Source: Saksenaea vasiformis B4078 | Lineage: Eukaryota; Mucoromycota; Mucoromycetes; Mucorales; Saksenaeaceae | Direction: 5' to 3' | DNA: 13,011 nt | Assembly: GCA_000697055.1 (NCBI GenBank) | Contig: JNDT01001317.1 | Span: 1 to 13,011, forward strand | Shown: one piece after another, positions 1 to 8,008 of the stretch | Layout: each line of letters starts with the position of its first letter | Position numbering within the stretch: position 1 is the stretch's first letter | Position numbers and translations under genes: made by a program | Notes under the pieces: model-generated | The model's input: the letters and a program-made list of their open reading frames with translations, nothing else | Told to the model about the DNA's origin: nothing | Databases searched by the model: none

Positions 1-87
1 ATCTGATTCCGGAAAAGCTGCTGATTGTCCATCCTAGGTAAAATCTTAGCTCCGAGGTACACTATATAGCATGACTTTGTGCATTAC

Positions 88-1468
88 CTCATGAAGCCGT
101 ATTTTTCTAAATCAAAACACTTGTTGAACAGATCAAGATTCCGTTCGTATGGGTCTACATTGTTTCCTGGGGTAACTGAAGAAAGCGACCTCAAAGCACT
201 GGCATTGATTGTGACAAATTTCCACTTGAACGTTGGGAGTGGAGCTAGAGAGAACAACCTTGGTAACTTTGCAAACTGTTCTTTGTCGTCTTCTTCGCCT
301 TCGCTGTTATCATCTCTATTATCTCTTGCCAGAGCTACGAGAGCGGAGGCTGTTTCTGCTTCCCTATGTGCCAAGGTGTACTCCGAGTATGTGCCGAAGC
401 ACAGGGACGTAGGAGCCGGGGGATGCGGATAGATCAGTAGGGCTGCATGGTCTACGGATAAGGTTGTGCAGTTCACCAATGATTTCAATGGATGCATAAA
501 CCGGACCTGTCGACACCATATCAACAGCACCTGTTGGCCATATTGGATCACCCCCGGCAATAGATTCTACTATGCAATCCCAACTGATGGCTCGAATTTG
601 ACTGTTCTTAAGATTCTATGATGTATAATAAGTAAAAATGAAATACGTTTGCTAATTGACAACATACCGGCAAAAGCCGTGCCAATTTGAACATGGAGTA
701 GCCAGCGATACGAAAATAGAAATTTTCCACAATATGATTCGTGTATGATGTTTGTAGCGTAGCGCAGGCTGCAGAAAGAGCGTCACTGTATCCGGTGAAT
801 CTGTGGGATGGGTAGACAATGGTTGGATAGTCTTGCTTAAGTTGTTCCCAATACTGCATCACCTCTGGAGGGAAGTTTGGATTGCTGTTCGAAATGGATT
901 TTCCAAGCACAAGTTGGCATATACTGTACCAAAAGCTTTGCGAAAAGATATAGACAGGAACTTCTCTATCAGAATTTTCGACAATATATCCGTTCGCGAA
1001 AATTTGGGCTCTGAAGATCACTTCCCGAACAAGAGCGCACAGTCGTACGATGCCGTCATGTAAACGACGTTGATGCTCTGGCCGTACAATCGAACTAAAT
1101 GGCAAAACTCTTGTATAATTCTCATTGTCAGACGTCAATATATCTTGGACTTTTTCCTTAATAGTCATCCAATGATTAGGGCACGCAGATGATCTGGAAG
1201 TCGAGTGTCCTGGTTGCCCACAGGAACTACACGGCCCAGAAGCCAGAGGATTTCTGTTCGCTTCGTTCCGGTTCAGCCTTCCACGCTTTTTTTCCCTTTT
1301 TGTCTCAAAGTCGTCGCTTCTTTCTTTTCTTTTGCCTATGGTTTGGTTTTCTTTAGTCATATGCAGACGAATAATCCAATCAGTTTGCGATACATCTTGC
1401 TGTATACAGATCACATTTTTAATTTCTACGTGTTTTATGCCCAGAGTTTCCGCAATCGTGGCAAACCA
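88..1468 (-). pseudogene. Fanzor-like (eukaryotic TnpB) protein, N-terminal half, broken and partial
   Basis: Seen: reading leftward, the first exon (668-1468) carries two zinc knuckles with the same CX2CX4HX7C spacing (1413-1463 and 1181-1231) separated by a Lys/Arg-rich stretch, then a helical region ending in the motif NHIVENFYFR. A 52-nt intron (616-667; donor GTATGT, acceptor TCATAG) joins ARLLP in frame to NLKNSQIRAISWD. The second exon then reads to a stop at 364-366, while the conserved-looking block LPRLFSLAPLPTFKWKFVTI lies in another frame, so a 1-nt shift sits near 381-386. The last readable exon ends with FDLEKYGF at a possible donor (GAG/GTAATG, 87-88), beyond which the gene leaves the window. 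The first knuckle contains TAA (1419-1421) and is one frame away from the second. Known: dispersed zygomycete Fanzor-type proteins place such regions before the RuvC-like nuclease core. Inferred: a degraded transposon-borne copy. The catalytic part would lie to the left of position 1, so family assignment is moderate. Confidence 0.55.
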
Positions 1469-1516
1469 CTATAGGATATAGTTATAGATAATATATTAAG
1501 GATTTAAAATGTATAC

Positions 1517-1649
1517 CTCTCTCGCGCTCTTCTTCTTCCTCTCGCTGACTCCTCAACAAAGTCTTCTTGCAAAGGACAAATAGTACAGGCGCATAAACGT
1601 TAAATCCGATCGAGATAAGTAAACCTGAAAATAACCACAGAGAATCCAT
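1517..1649 (-). CDS. Candidate first exon of a small membrane protein, family unknown
   Basis: Seen: an ATG at 1647-1649 opens a reading frame beginning MDSLWLFSGLLISIGFNVYA, a single hydrophobic helix of about 20 residues, followed by a Cys-Lys-Lys turn and an Arg/Glu-rich tail (QREEEEERER). A good donor (GAG/GTATAC, first intron base 1516) ends the exon. A 48-nt intron (1469-1516, acceptor CCTATAG) would join it in frame to the degenerate zinc knuckle at 1413-1463, where a TAA ends the reading after 16 codons. Without splicing the frame runs only a few codons into the intron. The ATG follows a pyrimidine-rich tract, as expected for a fungal promoter. Inferred: either the true start of a host gene later invaded by the Fanzor-like element, or a chance open exon. 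A membrane anchor before a zinc knuckle is unusual. I do not recognise the protein. Confidence 0.3.
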
Positions 1650-1663
1650 CGTTCAAAGATAGT

Positions 1664-1695
1664 GGGTAAAAAGAGATAAAGAATAAAAGAAATAA
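1664..1695 (-). promoter_or_regulatory. Pyrimidine-rich tract upstream of the ATG at 1649
   Basis: On the minus strand this is an almost unbroken T/C run ending about 15 nt before the ATG. Such tracts are common just upstream of fungal start codons. No TATA box is evident. Assignment rests on position only. Confidence 0.25.
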
Positions 1696-1699
1696 CGAT

Positions 1700-2392
1700 C
1701 GCCTCGTTTTGACAACTTTGCAGAGTATGACATTTGAATCTCCGGTGCAGTAATTTGATGATGACGAGACCGTCAATTCATGGAGCCTCTGCCTGCTGAC
1801 CAGAAATCAAAGTGGGCCCCATCGTCTGGTTACCCATGACCAGACAGGAACGCGGTCGATACATTCGCTGTCGTCTTGGTAGGATGCCCAGGAAAGCCAT
1901 GCGTATGCCTGCAACTGTACACTACGCCAATGACAAAGCTGGAAAATCAACTGGCCAGTATTGTGTGATGTCCTGAAGATCATTGACCACGTCACGCAAG
2001 CCTGAGATCACTACCTCGAGGACCAACTGGACTCGCCCACTTCAAATACAGACTTCATCCTGTCACGGTTGATCCCCTTTATTAGCTCTCTCTTTTCCTT
2101 CTATTCTTTTCCACTTCACTATCGTTCTTGGACAGGTCCACTCGCATATTTTATCTTTCTCTTACTTCATTTTCTTTATCTTCACCTGTACAGCACAATC
2201 CCACGCCACAATCCTTTTTCGTTTGCCTCCCAAATGTTTTTTTTTTCATCTTTCTTCCTTTCTAACCTGCTAGAGCGAACATGCTTAGTTGGCGAAGGGT
2301 TCGCAGTAACCAATTGAAAATAAAATAGCTGAAACTAGCTCTGACTCCATTCGCGGAGCTTGAACTGATTCTAGGTCCCACAAAATTTAGCT
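1700..2392. other. Stretch without a convincing gene; T/C-rich block at about 2065-2260
   Basis: I see no recognisable protein on either strand. The open frames here (for example 1807-1995 minus, 2069-2317 plus) have no motif, and the second is made of low-complexity T/C sequence giving Phe/Leu/Ser runs. The T/C block resembles fungal promoter sequence for a plus-strand transcript, but no good gene follows. This may be decayed transposon or intergenic sequence. Confidence 0.4.
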
Positions 2393-2650
2393 ATGAAAGG
2401 AGGCAACACCATGGTCTCTTGCAATAGCTGGTTTTGGGCAGTAAAGACATACGAGTCCAGCGCAAATCTATCCTATTGGTCAGCGCGAAAAATTATAATA
2501 CAGATCTTTCTAGCAGCATTTATTGTCGGACACAGTTTCATTCTGCATGGAAGTCCTTCTTATCGCTGCGGGGAAAATATCATTGAACTAAAGGATGTAC
2601 TTGTAATAAACCTTGAAAGTGAGATTTGGATAAAGCCGAAGACGACCCTG

Positions 2651-3064
2651 TCATAGGACAGTGTCAACTACTCGCTGAATTAAAAGCTTGTGACGATGAT
2701 TGACTATACCGAACAGTTCTTCTTTCCTTGACCTACGCGTGGATCCTATGTACTGATAACGAGCTTGTGTCGAACAACGACGTATCTCATGCGTCTCATT
2801 GCCTTGTGCGTATGCTGCCGTGAATATTTGCCTGGTACATGGGTCGACCGTGCATGGTTTGAAATGGCGCTCAATCTCTTCATTCGTAAAATCTTCCAGA
2901 GACAATTGGACATTATTGATATCCTTGATTGCTTTTCGCACGAAGTGGAAATCAACTGAATATCCATCTGTGGCAATAGAGTTGGTGAACATTCGACCTG
3001 TTTCATGAGGGGATTGTAACAACTCCTTGAAACTACTAAATAAGGTTAGTCTTCCGTATAGCAC
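2651..3064 (-). pseudogene. Fanzor-like (TnpB-type) fragment with RuvC-I motif
   Basis: Seen: the minus-strand frame contains SSFKELLQSP, then TGRMFTNSIATDGYSVDFHF, then CTVDPCTRQIFTAAYAQG followed by EIRRCST and a Tyr-rich, basic segment. Known: in TnpB/Fanzor proteins RuvC-I has the form [I/V]DPG followed by a short strand; the Asp is catalytic. Here the Asp is kept (codon about 2843-2845), but the usual Gly of DPG is Cys. The frame stops at 2651; beyond it the same frame, with stops, gives LTFKVYYKYIL (to about 2560), which resembles what follows in the family, so decay continues leftward. No RuvC-II, RuvC-III or C-terminal zinc-binding cysteines could be confirmed. This piece starts almost exactly where the other fragment (88-1468) ends in protein order, so the two cover complementary parts, but their genomic order rules out simple splicing together. 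Inferred: an inactive remnant of an OMEGA-type nuclease. Confidence 0.55.
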
Positions 3065-3363
3065 ATATATTTGTACATTTGATAACCAAGTTTGATCGAC
3101 TATGGCAATTAAGCGTCACTATATAAATAGCAAGATTGTCATGATCACTTTACCTGGTCGGGTTCTTCTCTCAATCTAAAGACAGCGAAGTTTGTCACGC
3201 ACTCTCTAGCTGCCTTATCGCTTTCTCTCTCCTGTCTTATTCTTTCATCATACAAATTCAAGCACTTTTTTAAAATAGATCAATGTGTGCACGTGCGCAC
3301 GGATGTATTAACGACTTGATGAATAATCGGCAAACAGGAAAGCAAATCCTCAAGCAATGACAT
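3046..3363 (-). CDS. Candidate three-exon small gene of unknown function
   Basis: Seen: ATG at 3361-3363 after a long pyrimidine tract. Exon 1 (3313-3363) encodes MSLLEDLLSCLPIIHQV. A 48-nt intron (3265-3312, GTTAAT...AAAAAG) leads in frame to exon 2 (3154-3264), whose product contains YDERIRQERESDKAAREC and ends REEPDQ at a good donor (GTAAAG, first base 3153). A 54-nt intron (3100-3153, acceptor CCATAG) leads in frame to a short exon 3 ending at 3046-3048, giving 71 residues. The product is mainly charged helix with no motif I know. Exon 3 overlaps the edge of the Fanzor-like fragment in another frame, so the original 3' part may have been replaced by the insertion. The weak point is the GTTAAT donor. 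Frame continuity across two introns supports real coding, but no family supports it. Confidence 0.35.
3285..3300. other. Near-perfect palindrome with CACGTG core
   Basis: GTGTGCACGTGCGCAC is a near-palindrome with a perfect 8-bp centre GCACGTGC (3289-3296), an E-box-type sequence. It lies inside the first intron of the candidate gene at 3046-3363. A basic helix-loop-helix site is possible; chance is also possible. Confidence 0.25.
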
Positions 3364-3365
3364 GT

Positions 3366-3411
3366 CGTGGAAAAGTGGAAGAAAGGAAAAATGGAAAAAG
3401 AGGAAAAAGTT
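3366..3411 (-). promoter_or_regulatory. Pyrimidine-rich tract upstream of the ATG at 3363
   Basis: On the minus strand this is a T/C run of about 45 nt ending a few bases before the ATG. It is the best promoter-like element for the candidate gene at 3046-3363. No TATA box is seen at a suitable distance. Confidence 0.3.
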
Positions 3412-3480
3412 ATCCTGGTTTTTTATCCACTTTAAAGAAAATACGTGTTCTGCCAAGCAAAAGACTGATCAAATGTTAAA

Positions 3481-3705
3481 TCAGATTGCGAACAGACGCT
3501 GGAATTTATATTGGTGCATATCCATCCTGATATAGTGGCCTTTCATATCATGCTTATCCAGCACGTCCATTACACTCGAGATATAAAACAGGTAACATTC
3601 CGCTCGCGTACCAATTCGACCATCGATCCTCTTACGTATCTTTTTCATTTGTTGTATGGGTAAGTTAATTGGCACAGTAGACGGATAAAACCCTTTGAGA
3701 CTGTG
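3481..3705 (-). pseudogene. IS630/Tc1-type DDE transposase fragment (middle part)
   Basis: Seen: the minus-strand frame reads VPINLP, a basic stretch (KKIRKRIDGRIGTRAE), then SSVMDVLDKHDMKGHYIRMD. Known: fungal IS630-like transposases have a basic segment ending in G-T-[K/R]-[A/T]-E, then MDVLD...MKG.YIVMDNAPIH, where the Asp of MDN is the second catalytic acid. Here the Asp is present but the following residues are changed (RMDMHQYK) and the frame ends 9 residues later, before the third acid. There is no start codon, and a stop (TAA) lies just upstream. Inferred: an internally truncated remnant. The orientation is opposite to the related fragment at 4505-4993, so they may be two insertions or an inverted rearrangement. 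Confidence 0.7.
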
Positions 3706-4504
3706 AAGATATCTTTATTTCATTCAATTTGTCTGCCTATTTATATTTGTTCAGCCTTTTCGGAATTCAGATTTAAGTGAACGTTCTCCTCGGTGATAGG
3801 TGTTCATGACAGTAATTACTGCGGTAGCAGTGCCACCTTAACGATATCGGCGACGTCTCTGTGATTTAGAGATGAGGCATAATCGGTGTTCCAATATAGA
3901 AGCTCACTGTACTTCGGTTATGACATTAGAACAGGAGAAACAGCACGCAAAAGTAGCCGTAACAACAGCTTACATCACGACCTCGCTGTATTGCTTTAGT
4001 AAGGCAGCGATGTCACGGACGGATGAGTATCATTGCACTTTGCGATGAAGATGTAATCAGGTAGTCGCTAAAAGCGCCACAGTTATGCGGACTTCATCTA
4101 TTCATCATGTCGCTCATCCTCTCTACATGAGTGTCATTGACCTCTCTGGAAACCACCGGATTTCTGTTAAATGATTCTAGCACTGTCTTCTAGATAAATT
4201 CACAATGGCAGCAAAGAATTATAGTGACGCAAACTAATGGGTTGTGTTACACCACGAAAGGATCGGTACAACGTCTTCTCGGAGGCGTGGTCTCAGAATA
4301 TCGGCGTAAGAACCATTGATGCCCTGAATAAAGTCCTTCTTCTTACATTTCAAGAATTCACAGTGATGGTGATGGAAAGTCTTAGACAATCTATACCTTC
4401 TGCAACAAAATAAAGTTTCATTTAGCGCAATTTTATAATAACAGTTTGTACGCAGAAGCAACATCATTCCTGAAAATAGCGCGTATCCGAGAAATGGAGA
4501 GCGG
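3706..4504. other. About 800 bp between transposase fragments; no gene recognised
   Basis: No frame shows a known motif. A 77-codon minus-strand frame (4234-4467) contains an acceptor-like TTTTGTTGCAG and a segment INGSYADILRPRLREDVVP that could be protein, but neither start nor family is clear. If the flanking transposase fragments were once one element region, this could be its decayed interior. I found no matching terminal inverted repeats or TA target duplication by eye. Confidence 0.35.
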
Positions 4505-4993
4505 TCTTATTTTTGGCAAGACTTCATTGAAAATAACAGAAAAGTTGACATAATGGACGTTCCCTTCCACAAATTGCTTTTACCTTAAAGCAAGGATGGG
4601 GATGGGTGCATATATCGGCAATATGAAGCTACCGCTAGCCAGATGACCCTTGGTATATCATTAAGTTGCATCTATCTTCCATCTTATTCACCGGAACTTA
4701 ATCCCATCGAGCAATTCTGGCCAGTGATCAGATATAAATTGAAACGGCACAAGCGTCTGGAAGAAGAAACGTTGACTTCATGAACCAAGGAAGCATGCAA
4801 TACAATGTGCCTTAGTGATTTGAAAAGGTTCCCAAGTTTGATGATTGCTTACATTGTAGACGCTTGTAATAAAATCTTGGAAAAGACGACGCGCCATTTC
4901 ATGTATCGTACAGTGGGGTACGTCCTCTTCCATGGTGCAAATCACTCTCATATAGCCAGGATCAAGGGAGACAATTTATTTCTTTTGTTATGA
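4505..4993 (+). pseudogene. IS630/Tc1-type DDE transposase fragment (C-terminal part)
   Basis: Seen: from 4664 the frame reads CIYLPSYSPELNPIEQFW followed by a basic helix, a TGA at 4781-4783, then an in-frame continuation (CLSDLKRFPSLMIAYIVDAC) to the stop at 4991-4993. SPELNPIEQFW is the hallmark block of IS630/Tc1 DDE transposases; its Glu is the third catalytic acid. Upstream, at about 4505-4580, a different frame gives YFWQDFIENN and DIMDVPFHK, resembling the family's MDNAPIH block with the second acid. The two parts are separated by frame breaks and a stop. Inferred: a dead copy with at least one frameshift and one nonsense codon. The stop lies 3 bp from the end of the convergent zinc-finger gene. 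Confidence 0.75.
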
Positions 4994-4995
4994 CT

Positions 4996-6706
4996 TCATT
5001 TATTTATCCACGATCGGTGTTGCAGTCGCTGATGGATAGAAGTTTTTTTTTTTTTAGCATTTTATACCTGTGGATGGGGGAACGCAGCCTGCACCGTGAT
5101 GCTGACGTTTTCATTTGCTCTTGCTATTTGAGACATCAGCAAGTTGGCAATGTCTTCCAAAACCTTGTTCAGATCATTGTTGTCTAGAATTTCCAATGAC
5201 GTGGTGTTCTGGTACAACGCTTCAATTGCGTTAATATGCCTGGCCATGGTGGAATCAGCAGGCAGCTTGCTCGCCAAGGATTGCACGCGTGTTTTGGCCA
5301 ACGTCTGAACCCCAGTAAATATCGCATGGGCGACGGCTTGAAACAACTGGGACCCAATTCGATATTGAGCGATATCGTCTCCAATATCTGAATCAGCCAA
5401 CGTAAATATAGTGACGGGTCTTGAGACAATATCGTTGGTGAATTCGTTGAATGACCGACATCGTAAATAGGTTGACGCGCGATGAAATTTGGTGTGAACC
5501 TGCCGAAGTTGATCTAACGGATCAATGTTAGATGTACCGGTCATTGTGTCGCTGTCGGTTAATGCGCGGGCTTCTTTTAAAGCAGATTCCTTTATAAAAA
5601 TCTGAATATTATTGGATTTTTCGTACGAATCCAAAATGAACTTGGCAGCGGTGGGGGCCGATTTCGGGTTTTGTTGCTTCATCGATTCGCAAGCTTGACG
5701 TAATCAACGCGTTGAATACTTTGGTTCCGGTAACCAGCTTGGTTCCATCTGTGTCAGTTAAACTTGTGGGCCATACGTTTGTGTATCGAGAGAATCGTGG
5801 TGGTAGGCTGCTGTCTGGAATTTTGCCTTTCTTGATGCGAAATGTTTCACTGTGCGCATCAATTGTTCGACGTCGTGCGTATACTTCAACCGCGTTCGCT
5901 ACCAATGATTTTCCAGTTGACACGTCCAGCAAGATTAGGCCCGCCAATAAACGACTGCATGCGTATCGATTTTGTGGATATAGAGACCAACTGTCATGTA
6001 ACAACATGGATATTTCATTGTTCATTTCAATAACATTTTCGGCAAGGAAGACTTTGGCATAGGGACCAGCCACGATGGCGCTGAACAGTGAGGCTGCAAC
6101 TATCACAGAGTTCTCGATTTCCTTTTTTCTTTTTTTGTTAGGTGGAGAGGCCGACACGCGCATGTCCGAATTGATCAATTGCTTCAAATAGGATCGATGA
6201 ATCAGACTGTTGTGTTCGGTGTTAGCGTCTGGAATGTCATGGCAAACGGTTGCAGTTCGTAGGTATCCTATATCGATAACAGTCGATGTTGTTCTTCGAC
6301 GCGCCAATCGGTTGCTTTGCAAGCGTGGAGAATCGCGTGATCATGGTCGCGCTTTGTTGTTGTTATGGCGTCGCAGTCGATGTTAGGAAATTCGGGTTGC
6401 TCAATCTTCAACTTCATGATTGTTTCGTCTTCGCCACCGTCGACTTGATCAAGAAACTCTAAAATAAAACGTGAGATTCGATAACGCGAAAATTGAATTA
6501 ATTTTACCGTTATTCAAATCATCTGCAGCTGAATCTATGAAAAAAAATGTGATCAACAGGTGCTCCGTTGCAAATTGGCCGCGAGGTTCAAACTTACAGA
6601 ATCGGATCGTCTGGAGTGTCAAGCAAGATTTCGCAACGTGATTTCGGAATCCACGAACCGTTTCGTATGCTGCAGAACTTCCGCATGGGCAATGGAGGAA
6701 GGTCAT
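4996..6706 (-). pseudogene. Multi-exon gene with C2HC zinc finger and NLS, frame-disrupted
   Basis: Seen: exon 1 (6598-6706, ATG at 6704-6706, TGA upstream in frame) encodes FLHCPCGSSAAYETV and GFRNHVAKSC, a CX1CX14HX4C zinc-finger pattern. Intron 1 is 6535-6597 (GTAAGT...CATAG), exon 2 only 27 nt (6508-6534), intron 2 is 6459-6507; all join in frame. Exon 3 (from 6458) runs to TAG at 6268-6270. A long frame offset by one base continues (about 6340-5609) with an NLS-like NKKRKKE and a helical product, and a third frame (about 5711-5062), equal to the exon-3 frame, carries the last 200 residues. A possible 39-nt last intron (5029-5067) leads to a TGA at 4996-4998. The second shift could be a 43-nt intron (donor GTATTC in the 5720s) rather than a mutation; the first (6270-6340) has no intron that fits. 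I do not recognise the family. Zinc finger plus NLS suggests a nuclear nucleic-acid-binding protein. Pseudogene or assembly indel errors are both possible. Confidence 0.5.
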
Positions 6707-7254
6707 GTCTCATCGGAACGTCCGAAAGTTTAGTAAATGCTGCATGTTCGCACATCACACGTCATTTCTTTCAAACGATCCCTTCTAAATAAAACGAGTG
6801 CATCCTCTTTGGATGCGTTTATGCTATCGTACAGCGGCGATCATTTCAATCAATCATATTTCTTAGAACATCGGCGGCCGCTCAACATTGCATATTTATT
6901 CGTCATCTTTTGATTCGGAAAACAATCTCATATCTACAAACTTCTGGACATCCGCCTATTGGGATCGGTGCCTGCAAAAAGAGATCGGCTTGAAGTAGGA
7001 TATGTAGGAGATCATATAGTTGGAATACGAGTATGAGTTTCTCAATAACTTGCATAACAAGTCTCAAAAAAAAGACATTCGTCTAAATTAGGAAGGTCAG
7101 TTCGTCCCAAAAAAAAATTATATCGACTCCTATTGGCTGAAGCAAAACGTTCATAACAATAATAATAAACGCAAGGCGGAGTGTCAAGCAACGCGAAGTC
7201 AGTTGCAAAACGCGCTTTGCGAGACTGCTTTTTAATCACTTGTTCTTCTCTTTC
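6707..7254. promoter_or_regulatory. Divergent intergenic region with CCAAT-type motif
   Basis: This 548-bp stretch separates the divergently oriented zinc-finger gene and the ARMC7 homologue and should hold both promoters. An inverted CCAAT box (ATTGGCTG, from 7132) lies about 120 bp upstream of the ARMC7 ATG, a typical position for the CCAAT-binding Hap complex. A short pyrimidine stretch (TTCTTCTCTTTC) ends directly at the ARMC7 ATG. No clear TATA box was found. Confidence 0.4.
6800..6816. other. Short inverted repeat (6-bp stem, 5-nt loop)
   Basis: GCATCC-TCTTT-GGATGC forms a perfect small hairpin in the region between the divergent zinc-finger gene and ARMC7. It is about 95 bp upstream of the former's ATG. 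It could act in a 5' UTR or be chance. Confidence 0.25.
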
Positions 7255-7993
7255 ATGTTTCAAACGAAAGCCTACATTGCGCGACGTCGAGGCACCAGCG
7301 GAACTGATAGAGGGGAATACTTACTGCAGTTGGTCCAAGAATATGGTGCCACTAAAGCATTAGGTATACGATTTCCAACACATTCGAGATTTAGAACTGA
7401 CAAAACATCAACAGAGGCTAGACAGCAAGTGTTGGCCAATCTTGCGAACTTTGCATATGATCCCATCAATTACGATTGGCTATGGCAACTCAATGTTGTC
7501 GAAATTTTTCTTAGTAAGCTTTTAGTTCTTAACAGGCTCGTAATTGAGTGTTATTGCTTTAGACGCCATCACGGACGACGATCCATTGGTCAGAGAGTTT
7601 GGCATGGGAGGTCTTGCGAATATTTGCTTAGGTTAGTTATGCATGCTGTTCCAAGGCGTTATCTAAAACGTATCGTAGAACCACGCCATCATGATCACAT
7701 CATCTCCGAGTCATACCACCTGCGCGCGATTATAGCCTGCGTTCTTGAGGACTCACCAGCGTGCACAGAAGATACCGTCATCAATGCTATGATTACCCTC
7801 ATGTTACTTATTACTCCCGAGAGCCAATCAAGTACGTTATACATTACTAGAAATACAGACTAATCTGTTCTTGTTAGCTATTTTGATTGATGAGCTCAAG
7901 GAAAGACTCCAACGTATCAAAGCTGATCGACACAGTATTCGAAAAAGCACAGTAGCAACGCTCTTCCTTCAGGACTATTTCCGAGACACATAA
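7255..7993 (+). CDS. ARMC7: Armadillo repeat-containing protein 7 homologue (five exons)
   Basis: Seen: exons 7255-7363, 7415-7513, 7563-7631, 7679-7831 and 7878-7993, separated by introns of 51, 49, 47 and 46 nt, all with GT-AG ends and all in phase, give 181 residues. The hallmark block QVLANLANFAYDP (residues 41-53) follows EYLLQLVQEY, as in ARMC7; GMGGLANICL (83-92), an armadillo helix around AMITLMLLITP, and a C-terminal FLQDYF match the family layout. The length is close to human ARMC7 (about 198 residues). The start MFQTKAYIARR fits the family's short N-terminus. Known: ARMC7 is a small conserved eukaryotic armadillo-fold protein that probably binds other proteins; its exact role is not settled. 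The gene looks intact and functional, in contrast to its neighbours, and converges with the 2H phosphoesterase gene 15 bp away. Confidence 0.87.
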
Positions 7994-8008
7994 ACGAGCG
8001 CTTATTTA

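Noticed and set aside
2400..2470. Possible degenerate RuvC-III end (minus-strand YVFTAQNQL) for the Fanzor-like fragment
   Set aside because: Only four positions fit, the catalytic Asp is replaced by Tyr, and stops separate it from the recognisable part; too weak to annotate.
2393..2656. 87-codon plus-strand frame
   Set aside because: It lies antisense to the decayed left part of the Fanzor-like fragment, has no motif, and no promoter or splice evidence supports it.
3990..4090. Box C/D snoRNA-like motifs (GCGATGAAG and nearby)
   Set aside because: Box C is imperfect and no convincing box D with a terminal stem was found.
4234..4467. 77-codon minus-strand frame with a His run
   Set aside because: No recognisable family and an unclear start; an acceptor-like site suggests a possible exon but nothing to join it to.
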